Assembly (NCBI GenBank): GCA_023898365.1
Contig: CP060219.1
Coordinates: 682,001 to 746,000, forward strand
Direction of reading: 5' to 3'
Source: Candidatus Woesearchaeota archaeon
Lineage (GTDB): Archaea; Nanobdellota; Nanobdellia; Woesearchaeales; GCA-023898365
Length of the DNA stretch: 64,000 nt
Shown: positions 28,589 to 37,056 of the stretch, one piece after another
Layout of the letters: each line of letters starts with the position of its first letter
Numbering within the stretch: the stretch's first letter is position 1
Notes under the pieces: model-generated
What the model saw: the letters and a program-made list of their open reading frames with translations, nothing else
What the model was told of the DNA's origin: nothing
Databases searched by the model: none
Translations under genes and position numbers: made by a program

Positions 28589-29017
28589 TTATTTCTTCAT
28601 TGGGGTATTTTTTACAAGATCTGAGCTGCTTTGTATTTTTTCTCCACCCACATTAAAGACCATCGAAATACCGAGTTCTTCACAAAGAGCGTATTCGGGA
28701 ATGTTGTCTTCCTTGCGATCGCCACCATTAGCAAAAATAGTGGGGTGAATTTCTCGCAATTCTCTGCACACGCTTGTATCAGAATCGTTTTCTGCGTGTG
28801 CAGTAATGACTACGCGCGAAACGAAGTCGTACGCTTCAAGAATTTCTTTGCGCTCCTCTTGTGGCATAAACGCAAATCCTTTTTTTGTTTTGAGCCAATT
28901 ATCATTATTTAAAATAACGATGAGTTTGTCTGCAAGTTTGCTTGCTTCTTGCATAAGACGAATATGTCCGATGTGAGCAGGATCAAACCCTCCGGAAACT
29001 GCAACAGTTGTTGTCAT
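28589..29017 (-). CDS. Cytidylyl/adenylyltransferase (HIGH-motif nucleotidyltransferase)
   Basis: 142 aa. AVSGGFDPAHIGHIRLM contains the HxGH nucleotide-binding site, NGGDRK is the second phosphate-contacting motif, and a C-terminal QSSSDLV matches the ISS-type motif of this superfamily. It resembles RfaE/HldE-C and glycerol-3-phosphate cytidylyltransferases: NTP + sugar/alcohol phosphate to NDP derivative + PPi. The precise substrate is not readable; a surface-polymer precursor is a reasonable guess. It meets the gatE stop back-to-back with no gap. Confidence 0.88.
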   Translation of the reverse strand: MTTTVAVSGGFDPAHIGHIRLMQEASKLADKLIVILNNDNWLKTKKGFAFMPQEERKEILEAYDFVSRVVITAHAENDSDTSVCRELREIHPTIFANGGDRKEDNIPEYALCEELGISMVFNVGGEKIQSSSDLVKNTPMKK

Positions 29018-29086
29018 AATTGCTTTAAGAATCTAAAAAGAATATAAATGTTTTGTACGAATAAAAGGAATGAGAAAAGAAATGAT

Positions 29087-29653
29087 TTATGGTTGTTGCT
29101 TAACGCCGTAGGCTTCTCCAAGACCTACTTTCTGTGCAACGGTAACATAGACTTCTACTAAATCAACATCTGCACTTTCAAGTATTGGTTCAAGAGAAAA
29201 TGCTCTTGCCTGTTCGCTGTGGCCTAGCGCTTCAAGGAGTCGCAAACTTCCTGCCATGACTTCAAGGCCTTCTGTTTGTCGTGCATAGGCAACTCTTTCT
29301 TCGTCAAGTGCGATTGTTCTTCCTGTTTCGGCGAGTGAGATGAGTGCCGCAATTCCTTGTTGATCTGCGACCACATGAGATATTACTTGGTTGTGAGCAA
29401 GTCTTGCTAACAAATAGACTTGTTCTGGTGAGATCTCTGCACTTGCAGGACGTTGAGATCCTTTTCGAAGCATGCGAGTTCTTTGTCGCTCAAGTATTAA
29501 CGTATGAGATGTTGCATCATAATGGCTGAGTTGTTGTTCTCTGTCAACACCGAACTCGAGATGGGGTCTTTTTTTATAATCTGGTGTTCTGTCATGTTGT
29601 CCTGACATATTTGCACTGCGAAGCGCTTCGCTTGTTAATCCTTTATCACTCAT
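29087..29653 (-). CDS. Hypothetical protein, 188 aa, helical
   Basis: No family recognised. The ATG at 29653 has GCGAGGTT ~9 nt upstream, better than a TTG at 29680. The N-terminal ~60 residues are polar and probably flexible; from ~75 on it is Ala/Leu/Glu-rich and helical, possibly TPR-like (LLARLAHNQVISHVV..., LRLLEALGHSEQARAFSLEPILESADVDLVEVY). It follows the 227-aa gene after a 16-nt gap, so the two form an operon. Confidence 0.72.
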   Translation of the reverse strand: MSDKGLTSEALRSANMSGQHDRTPDYKKRPHLEFGVDREQQLSHYDATSHTLILERQRTRMLRKGSQRPASAEISPEQVYLLARLAHNQVISHVVADQQGIAALISLAETGRTIALDEERVAYARQTEGLEVMAGSLRLLEALGHSEQARAFSLEPILESADVDLVEVYVTVAQKVGLGEAYGVKQQP

Positions 29654-29669
29654 GGTACGTAACCTCGCT

Positions 29670-30353
29670 TTATTGATCAAATAAATTATATCTCATTTTT
29701 AACATTGGTCTATGTCGCAATTCTTCTTCAACTTGTTTTCGAAGTATTGCAGGACGATCGCCAATCATTTCATAAACGTTTCGAAATTGTGTTGCTTCTG
29801 TTTCAAGAAGTGAGAGCCCTGCCATAGCTTTTTCAAACGATCGTAACTCATCATGGGTTGGTGCCTCTTTTCGAGGTCCTGAAAACGCCATGCTTACGCT
29901 TCGGTATGTGCTTGCAAGAAGTTTTGCTGCACTTTCTGGTGTGAAGGGAAATAGGTCAACTCCGTTTTCACGAGATTTTTCATAAATTCGTTCAATATCT
30001 CTGCTTGTTGCGTACGTTACTGCTCTGTCTGCTATGCCAACTGCTCGAAATACGGGCATGCCGTCTCCTGAAAGTAGGTTGGTGTCACTGTCAATTGTGG
30101 GGATGCTCATTCCTAAGAGTGCGGCATCTGCTGCGTCTTGCGCCCACCCGTGTTGGTAGTTGTTCGAAGAGCTTGCCGTATAGGTTCCTTCAAATGTGTC
30201 ATTGAATGCCTTTCTTGTAAGGTCTTCTTTTCTTGCCGCTGCAATTTCTTCTCGAGATGCAACTGGCACTTGTAAAGAAGCTTTTTTGGTTCCGGTTTGT
30301 GCTTGCAAAGTCATAGACTGGAGAAGTGTTTGCGGTTTTATAAACTTTTTCAT
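29670..30353 (-). CDS. Hypothetical protein, 227 aa
   Basis: No family recognised. Soluble, Ala/Glu/Arg-rich, with an N-terminal basic stretch (MKKFIKPQTLLQSM), a central Ser/Asn-rich NNYQHGWAQDAADAALLG region and a helical C-terminal half. No signal peptide or membrane helix. The start lies 28 nt from the 3' end of tRNA-Arg on the same strand and no clear TATA box fits between them, so it may be co-transcribed with that tRNA. Partner of the 188-aa gene downstream. Confidence 0.72.
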   Translation of the reverse strand: MKKFIKPQTLLQSMTLQAQTGTKKASLQVPVASREEIAAARKEDLTRKAFNDTFEGTYTASSSNNYQHGWAQDAADAALLGMSIPTIDSDTNLLSGDGMPVFRAVGIADRAVTYATSRDIERIYEKSRENGVDLFPFTPESAAKLLASTYRSVSMAFSGPRKEAPTHDELRSFEKAMAGLSLLETEATQFRNVYEMIGDRPAILRKQVEEELRHRPMLKMRYNLFDQ

Positions 30354-30381
30354 TTATTCTTCACTGAGAAGTAGAGAAAAA

Positions 30382-30498
30382 CGAGCCCACGGGGATTCGA
30401 ACCCCGGCTCACACCTTAGGAGGGTGTTGTACTATTTGCCCTACGGGCAAATCCACACATCTCATGGATTTGATGTATCCAGGCTATACTATGGGCTC
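30382..30498 (-). tRNA. tRNA-Arg(CCU) with a D-loop intron
   Basis: Acceptor arms GAGCCCA/TGGGCTC pair perfectly and the discriminator is G. T-arm is CGGGG-TTCGAAT-CCCCG. Anticodon stem ACACC/GGTGT holds loop CTCCTAA, giving anticodon CCU (reads AGG). The D-arm is interrupted: GTAT-AGCCTGG is followed by 43 extra nt and then ATA-GTAC. Removing them restores the normal D-loop AGCCTGGATA and a 74-nt tRNA. The minus-strand TATAAAG at 30524-30530 lies ~26 nt upstream. Anticodon, all four arms and invariant bases are present, so this is a working gene if the intron is spliced. Confidence 0.9.
30436..30478 (-). other. Non-canonical 43-nt intron in the D-loop of tRNA-Arg(CCU)
   Basis: The predicted bulge-helix-bulge is: GCCT (exon 1) pairs with GGGC (intron 3' side) as the 4-bp central helix; the 5' bulge is GGA and the 3' bulge AAA; intron TAC pairs with GTA; the exon side is closed by TA/TA. 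Cleavage after the second base of each bulge joins ...CCTGG to ATAGTAC..., the consensus D-loop. The intron also contains overlapping alternative hairpins, ATTTGCCC/GGGCAAAT and CAAATCCA/TGGATTTG. Position is about 19/20, not the canonical 37/38. Confidence 0.75.
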
Positions 30499-30523
30499 AC
30501 TTGGCAGATTGGGGTGTCTGCCA

Positions 30524-30530
30524 CTTTATA
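30524..30530 (-). promoter_or_regulatory. TATA box of tRNA-Arg
   Basis: TATAAAG on the minus strand ~26 nt before the tRNA 5' end, so transcription should start at or next to the mature end. A 6-bp inverted repeat (30503-30508 / 30517-30522) occupies the spacer. Confidence 0.6.
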
Positions 30531-30579
30531 ATGTTTTTTAGAATACGCTATCAAGTGGACCCAAAGAGCAAGAATAAAA

Positions 30580-30588
30580 CTTATAAAC
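30580..30588 (+). promoter_or_regulatory. TATA box upstream of tRNA-Ser, implying a ~68-nt leader
   Basis: CTTATAAAC is the only good box upstream; it lies ~95 nt before the tRNA 5' end, predicting a start near 30610 and a long 5' leader to be removed by RNase P. Confidence 0.5.
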
Positions 30589-30613
30589 GTCTCTTTTGTT
30601 CTTTTGCCTGTAT

Positions 30614-30658
30614 GCTGAAGGTCGCATACACGCCAACACGTATTGTCGGTCGCGACCT
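30614..30658 (+). ncRNA. Structured leader element resembling the 5' part of tRNA-Ser
   Basis: GCTGAAGGTCGCATA here nearly repeats GCTGAGGTCGCATA at the start of the tRNA 64 nt downstream, and TATTG recurs after it in both. The element can fold by itself: AGGTCGC pairs with GCGACCT over 7 bp, with an inner ATAC/GTAT stem. It may be a degenerate partial tRNA duplication or a processing/regulatory hairpin. It lacks a T-arm and anticodon stem, so it is not a tRNA. Confidence 0.4.
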
Positions 30659-30677
30659 CTACAGATACTGTTTTTGT

Positions 30678-30760
30678 GCTGAGGTCGCATAGCCTGGTAT
30701 TGCGCGGGACTGCTAATCCCGTTCCTTCGGGAGTCGTGAGTTCGAATCTCACCCTCAGCG
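30678..30760 (+). tRNA. tRNA-Ser(GCU)
   Basis: Acceptor GCTGAGG/CCTCAGC with discriminator G. Anticodon stem CGGGA/TCCCG with loop CTGCTAA, anticodon GCU (reads AGC/AGU). A long variable arm (GTTCCTTCGGGAGTC region) marks a type II tRNA, and the T-arm is GTGAG-TTCGAAT-CTCAC. CCA is not encoded. Substrate of the SerRS at 14060. No intron. Confidence 0.95.
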
Positions 30761-30813
30761 CTCTTTTCTTTCTGACGAAACAATTAAATAGTTCTTGCTC
30801 ACTCCTTTTGCTC

Positions 30814-31089
30814 ATGGAAAACAAATCGCTTCCTCTTGAAGAGCGCACCCTCTTTCTGCGTGTCGTTGGCAGATCAGAAGAAATAACGAGTTCTTCACTT
30901 CAATTTAATCTTTTGTTAGCTGCCCTTGACGCTTCGCAAGAACGTATTCTTGGGGTAACTGCCATGCCCGTATCTGTTGATGAATATGCGCAGTATGTCG
31001 ATGGAACGCTCCTCTCAGTTCCTGTGTATTCGGGAAACGGAGAAATGTGGTATTTTACTCGAGAAGAAGCGCAAATTAACAGGCAGTAA
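30814..31089 (+). CDS. Hypothetical protein, 91 aa
   Basis: No family recognised. Starts MENKSLPLEERTLFLRVVGR; mixed alpha/beta, acidic, soluble, no cysteines. The sequence AATTAAATAG ~27 nt upstream acts as TATA box for a leaderless start at ATG 30814; an upstream in-frame start would run through tRNA-Ser and is rejected. Confidence 0.7.
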   Translation: MENKSLPLEERTLFLRVVGRSEEITSSSLQFNLLLAALDASQERILGVTAMPVSVDEYAQYVDGTLLSVPVYSGNGEMWYFTREEAQINRQ

Positions 31090-31165
31090 CGTGCCTGTTC
31101 GCATTCTCTCCCTTTTGTTTCCAGGAAACCTTTTTAACTTGCACAATCCCTTTTATTGATGCCCA

Positions 31166-33634
31166 ATGGAAAAAACAAAGAACGGGGAAACTCGTCAGAC
31201 TTCTAAAAAAAAAGAATCGGCTAGTCTACAACCGACAAAAACAAAAAAACAAAAAAATCGCCTAAACAATAAAAAATCTTCTCTGAAAAAAAAAATTGAC
31301 AAAAAAAATGCAGAACCTCATGAATCTGTTCATTTACCACCCACTTCTTCTTTAAAGAACGCTTCTCGATTTCATTCTTATTTTACTCAAGAACGAAAAA
31401 AGCTACTCAAAAAAATTGTTCTCTATACAACAATAGCACTTGTTTCTTTATTCGCGCTTCTTTTTATTTTCAACACAACCATACAACTAAACTTTCTCTT
31501 AAAAGGAGATGTGAGTATTGCGACAACCCCATCGCAGATAACTCTTCTCACTGAAAAAAGAACCTCGGAGCCAATCTCCATCAATATCACTGCGAAAAAT
31601 CAAATATTTTGCAAAGCAAGTTGCAGCTATGAATTCAGAGATCTATCACATAATGAACTTCTTTCTCAACATAATTTTTCTGCAACAGGCATCACTGCAA
31701 TCTCTTTTGAAGAAGTCATCACCCCTCCTGCAAAAGGAACAGGCCAACTCGCGTTTGAATTAGTAGCTACTTGTCAAAACAAAAAAACGCTTCTATGCAA
31801 AACTGATGGCGAAAAAAAATTATCATCTACTTTTATCAGTCTTGGCTATGAACTCTCGCAAGAAGAACGTTTATTTGTTTCATCGCTTGAAGAAAATCTC
31901 ACCTCTTTTTTGAATAATTTGTCAATGATTGATGAAGATTTGCAGTATCTTGAAGAAGAACTACGCATTCTTCGCCCTTACTTGCATGAAAACAATCTTG
32001 ACTTTCCTTTGCGAAGAACAGTGCAACGAGATTTGCTCCTCATTAACAGTTCGCAAACGGTAAGACAATTATGGGATGAAGAAGAGTATGATCTTCTAAG
32101 CGAAAACTTATCGCTTGCATTCTTACAACTTCAAGAGGTAACAAACGAAACCCTTGCTCTCCAGCAGTTGCTTGAGGAAAACAAACACGCATATAATGAA
32201 ACAGTTACTCGTATTAACACCCTCTATACCGAACTTCCTGTTATACACAATATTTCTCACCTGCGCGCAGTACTTCATGAATCTACTTACAAACAAAAAG
32301 AACGAGCATATATTTCTTCGTATCTTTTAGTACTTGACCAATACGATGATCTTAGTGCAAGCTATGCATCCATACAAAGTAATGCTGATGCCTTGTCAAG
32401 AACGTTAACGAACGATGCGCAATCACTACGAGTTAATGTTATCGATCTTATCAATATGGGAATAGGATTGTTGCGTGCAGAACAAAATCTTACTCTTTCT
32501 TCACTAAACGTGTCAGCAAATGTTAATGATTCCTCTTTTATTTTTCCTCTTCTTTTGTATAATCAAAGCGGTAACGTCTTCACTTTGTTTGCAGAGGTCT
32601 GTTTGTCATTACAACAATTCACAAACGTTTCTTCATCAACCGCAGCATACCTCTCTTCATTCTGTTCCTATACGCCACCAAAACCAACCAATCTCTCTGG
32701 TCTGGAGCCAAACCTTCCTGACTTGCCAACAACTGATTTGTTCACTCCGTTGTTCAGAGTAACAACCACGATCGCACATCATCAGCCTATTTGTTGCATC
32801 TTTGGTGAATGCACGGTATGCTGCGAAGCAGAAGCCTGCTATGATGATCCTGCAACCTATCCTATTATACTTGTTCATGGACACGCATTTTCAAGAAGTT
32901 CAGATATAGAGTACTCTCTTGAAGGGTTTAGCAAAATACGAAGAAAACTTCTCAGCGAAGGATTTCTTGACGGCGGCACAGTATTTCCAACAGAACACGT
33001 CTCGCAAGAAAATAGAGGTTCGCTTGGACGATTTGGAAAACCAGTGATCTTTGGCACAACCTTCTATGTTGATGCCTATAATGAGAATGGAAGCGTCGTG
33101 CGATTTCCCTCAAAAAATGAAAGTATAGAAACGTACGCTGCGCGATTACAACAAACCATAGACATCGTAAAAGCAAAAACGAACAGTAACAAAGTAAACA
33201 TTATTGCTTTTTCCATGGGGGGACTTGTTGCAAGAGAATATCTTCGCGAATACGGAGAAGACGATGTGCACAGACTTATATTACTTGGAACACCAAATAA
33301 AGGAGTCAGTGGCGCAATAGAAGGTTTTTGTCCGGTCACGGGTTCTCGAACAGAATGTGTGCAAATGTCAGCAAACAGCGAATTTATTGCACGCTTAAAC
33401 AATATCAATAACCGCCCAACAACTGTTCGGCCCTATGTCATCTACGGAACGGGCTGTGACATGCAAGGAGAAGACGGAGATGGTATTGTAGTTGCAGCAA
33501 GCGCTCAATTGCCTTATACCTTAAACTTTCAAATAAGCGGAACATGCGGCGTGAAAAAACTTCATGAAGAGCTTAGAAACATCGACAAATATCCGCAAGT
33601 CTACACCACCATAAAAAACATCTTGAATGGATGA
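31166..33634 (+). CDS. Membrane-anchored protein with extracellular lipase-like alpha/beta hydrolase
   Basis: 822 aa. Residues 1-~85 are a very Lys-rich cytosolic region. One transmembrane helix follows (~88-110, LYTTIALVSLFALLFIF). The middle (~115-500) is glycosylation-site-rich with long coiled-coil helices. A Cys cluster (ICCIFGECTVCCEAEAC) precedes the hydrolase (~560-820): oxyanion strand PIILVHGHAF, nucleophile elbow AFSMGGL with Ser near residue 684, and LILLGTPNKG, as in PGAP1/triacylglycerol-lipase relatives. Catalytic Asp is likely in GCDMQGEDGDGIV, and the His in the final segment. It probably hydrolyses lipid or ester bonds at the cell exterior. Confidence 0.88.
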   Translation: MEKTKNGETRQTSKKKESASLQPTKTKKQKNRLNNKKSSLKKKIDKKNAEPHESVHLPPTSSLKNASRFHSYFTQERKKLLKKIVLYTTIALVSLFALLFIFNTTIQLNFLLKGDVSIATTPSQITLLTEKRTSEPISINITAKNQIFCKASCSYEFRDLSHNELLSQHNFSATGITAISFEEVITPPAKGTGQLAFELVATCQNKKTLLCKTDGEKKLSSTFISLGYELSQEERLFVSSLEENLTSFLNNLSMIDEDLQYLEEELRILRPYLHENNLDFPLRRTVQRDLLLINSSQTVRQLWDEEEYDLLSENLSLAFLQLQEVTNETLALQQLLEENKHAYNETVTRINTLYTELPVIHNISHLRAVLHESTYKQKERAYISSYLLVLDQYDDLSASYASIQSNADALSRTLTNDAQSLRVNVIDLINMGIGLLRAEQNLTLSSLNVSANVNDSSFIFPLLLYNQSGNVFTLFAEVCLSLQQFTNVSSSTAAYLSSFCSYTPPKPTNLSGLEPNLPDLPTTDLFTPLFRVTTTIAHHQPICCIFGECTVCCEAEACYDDPATYPIILVHGHAFSRSSDIEYSLEGFSKIRRKLLSEGFLDGGTVFPTEHVSQENRGSLGRFGKPVIFGTTFYVDAYNENGSVVRFPSKNESIETYAARLQQTIDIVKAKTNSNKVNIIAFSMGGLVAREYLREYGEDDVHRLILLGTPNKGVSGAIEGFCPVTGSRTECVQMSANSEFIARLNNINNRPTTVRPYVIYGTGCDMQGEDGDGIVVAASAQLPYTLNFQISGTCGVKKLHEELRNIDKYPQVYTTIKNILNG

Positions 33635-33716
33635 ACGCCATTCTAACTCAAGTTCTTCTCCAATTTGTTTTTTTACCTTAGAAAATCATTTAAACAACGC
33701 AGTGCATGGTACTTGC

Positions 33717-34268
33717 ATGACTGATAAACTCTTTATTGATGCAAATCATTTTCTTATCGATTCGTTCACGCTTGCAAAGCAAGTGCTCGTATCTGATTTT
33801 AAACCTAATTTCATTGTTGCCATTTGGCGAGGCGGCACGCCTGTTGGTATTGCTGTGCAAGAATTTTTAGCTCATCATGGCATCGAATCAGATCATATTG
33901 CGATTAGAACATCTGCCTACGAAGGAATCGATAAGCAAAAAAAAGAAGTGAATGTGCACGGTCTTAGTTATATAACGACAAGGGTTTGCGCACAAGATAG
34001 ATTATTGCTTGTTGATGATGTCTTTGACACGGGATTAAGTATCAAAGCAGTAATTGATCAATTGCGAAAACGAACAAAGGCCAACATGCCTCATATAAAA
34101 TCTGCAGTTGTCTACTACAAACCAACCAGAACAAAGGTTGATTTTGCACCCGATTTCTTTGTAAGAAAAACAGACAAATGGCTTATTTTTCCTCATGAAC
34201 TTATTGGCCTCACCGAAGCAGAACTTGAACAAAAACATGCAGACGTCGCAAAGCTTCTTAAAGGGTAG
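33717..34268 (+). CDS. Purine-type phosphoribosyltransferase
   Basis: 183 aa. The PRPP motif LLLVDDVFDTGLS and the upstream WRGGTPVG loop identify the type I PRTase fold; the C-terminus WLIFPHEL resembles hypoxanthine/xanthine-guanine enzymes. It makes a nucleoside monophosphate from a base plus PRPP; base specificity is not certain. ATG 33717 is chosen over an upstream in-frame ATG at 33627 because CATTTAAAC lies ~27 nt before it. Purine salvage would suit a host-dependent DPANN archaeon. Confidence 0.9.
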   Translation: MTDKLFIDANHFLIDSFTLAKQVLVSDFKPNFIVAIWRGGTPVGIAVQEFLAHHGIESDHIAIRTSAYEGIDKQKKEVNVHGLSYITTRVCAQDRLLLVDDVFDTGLSIKAVIDQLRKRTKANMPHIKSAVVYYKPTRTKVDFAPDFFVRKTDKWLIFPHELIGLTEAELEQKHADVAKLLKG

Positions 34269-34281
34269 TTTTCAGTCGAAA

Positions 34282-34291
34282 TCTTTAAATA
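34282..34291 (+). promoter_or_regulatory. TATA box of the groES-groEL operon
   Basis: TCTTTAAATA about 85 nt upstream of groES; the transcript would have a ~60-nt leader with AGGTGG as SD 7 nt before the ATG. No CIRCE-like inverted repeat is seen, so HrcA-type control is not indicated. Confidence 0.55.
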
Positions 34292-34372
34292 GGGCTTCAT
34301 ATTCTCCACTATTGCCGAAATTACGTTGTTCTCAGAGATTATGCTTAGAAGGAGCTATTGAGGTGGAAAAAG

Positions 34373-34630
34373 ATGAATGTACAACCACTTGGAACAAAAT
34401 TATTGATTAAGCCCGTTCAACGGGAAGAAAAGACTGCTGGAGGAATCTATTTGCCGCCAGGAGATAAGGAAGAATCAAATCAAGGAATTGTTGTTGCTAT
34501 TGGTGACAAAGTCGAACTTAAGGTTGGCGACAAAGTCATTTATGGCGGGTATTCCAATACAGAAATTGATATTGATGGAAAAACACATTTAATTATTGAC
34601 CAGAAAGAAGTGGTCGCAAAAATTTTGTAG
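34373..34630 (+). CDS. groES: GroES co-chaperonin (group I, bacterial type)
   Basis: 85 aa, somewhat shorter than the usual ~95. QPLGTKLLIKPVQREEKTAGGI holds the conserved N-terminal strand and start of the mobile loop; VVAIGDKVELKVGDKVIYGGYSNTEI is the core and DQKEVVAKIL the end. The heptameric lid closes the GroEL chamber. The TTG at 34358 is rejected in favour of ATG 34373, which has AGGTGG upstream. groEL begins 10 nt after the stop. Confidence 0.96.
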   Translation: MNVQPLGTKLLIKPVQREEKTAGGIYLPPGDKEESNQGIVVAIGDKVELKVGDKVIYGGYSNTEIDIDGKTHLIIDQKEVVAKIL

Positions 34631-34634
34631 GTGA

Positions 34635-36272
<1,638 letters not shown>

Positions 36273-36321
36273 AATATATTTTTATTTACTTTTTTTACTT
36301 CTTTATTTTTTATGGATTGTT

Positions 36322-36702
36322 TTGTTGGCCATAGTTGTTCTATTTTCTCTGATCATATATTTTAACTACTTCTCTGCGAGTAATTGTAGAGATTGCATTT
36401 TCAAAAGAACTTTGTTAGGAATGGACTATGATGGGTGGGGTAAGTTTTCAGATACGTGCGAAAATTATGTGTTTACTGAAGCGTCATCTCGAGAATGTTT
36501 CAACTCAACATTCTATTCTTTCTTGGACGAGCAAAACATCATTCGCTCTAAGATTAAAGTGCCTTCACTTGTGATTATTAATACGGTGCTGACTTCAAAA
36601 TATGTTGATGCATTTGTTGTTGAAGGCACTGAAGCGTGCGTTCCTTCTTTGGCAATAACTGCTGATGGAAGTAGGTATGCTACAGGAGCATGTTTGGGGT
36701 AA
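36322..36702 (+). CDS. Small secreted/anchored Cys-containing protein, 126 aa
   Basis: The only in-frame starts are TTG 36322 or 36325; ATATATTTTTATTT ~35 nt upstream is a plausible TATA box. An N-terminal hydrophobic helix (LLAIVVLFSLIIYFNYF) is a signal anchor, followed by a ~100-residue exported domain with six cysteines (NCRDC, DTC, EC, AC, ACLG) likely to form disulfides. No family recognised. The lack of an ATG leaves the exact N-terminus open. Confidence 0.6.
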   Translation: MLAIVVLFSLIIYFNYFSASNCRDCIFKRTLLGMDYDGWGKFSDTCENYVFTEASSRECFNSTFYSFLDEQNIIRSKIKVPSLVIINTVLTSKYVDAFVVEGTEACVPSLAITADGSRYATGACLG

Positions 36703-36737
36703 TAAATACACCACCATTTAGTGATAAAAATAGAAAA

Positions 36738-36747
36738 CTTTATAAAT
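36738..36747 (+). promoter_or_regulatory. TATA box of the 36769 gene
   Basis: CTTTATAAAT centred 26 nt before ATG 36769 supports this start over the ATG at 36760 and GTG at 36721. Confidence 0.55.
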
Positions 36748-36768
36748 ATCTTTCTCTTAATGTTCGAT

Positions 36769-37056
36769 ATGACTGTAATCAGGGGCACACTTATTGATCT
36801 TGAACGAAAAGGACCTGACTTTGTTTCGCTAGCAAGGCTCAGAGTAGTTCATGATGAAGGTGAACAAGAGGTTGCTCTACCATTATTTGCAAAAGCAGGA
36901 CGAGATTATGTTGGGCGCTTTGTTGAAGTTGGAAATTCTTTAGGTCAAGTTCCTGGTATGTTCGGACAAACAATTATATCCATGAATGGCGAAGGTTCAG
37001 CTGCAATTTCCATGCCAGAAGAAAGGTATCGTGCACTTCTTCGAGAATATTTCTAA
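36769..37056 (+). CDS. Hypothetical protein, 95 aa
   Basis: No family recognised. Beta-rich, begins MTVIRGTLIDLERKGPDFVS; two possible beta-barrel halves, soluble. Leaderless start from the TATA box 26 nt upstream. The stop overlaps by 4 nt the end of the convergent NPD-like gene. Confidence 0.7.
   Translation: MTVIRGTLIDLERKGPDFVSLARLRVVHDEGEQEVALPLFAKAGRDYVGRFVEVGNSLGQVPGMFGQTIISMNGEGSAAISMPEERYRALLREYF

Noticed and set aside
30614..30658. Second tRNA-Ser or tRNA pseudogene
   Set aside because: Only ~15 nt of the tRNA 5' end are matched; no anticodon stem, T-arm or acceptor 3' end, so it is listed as a leader element instead.
30489..30848. Minus-strand frames across the tRNA-Ser region
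   Set aside because: They overlap the antisense of tRNA-Ser and tRNA-Arg; their sequence is the reverse complement of tRNA arms.
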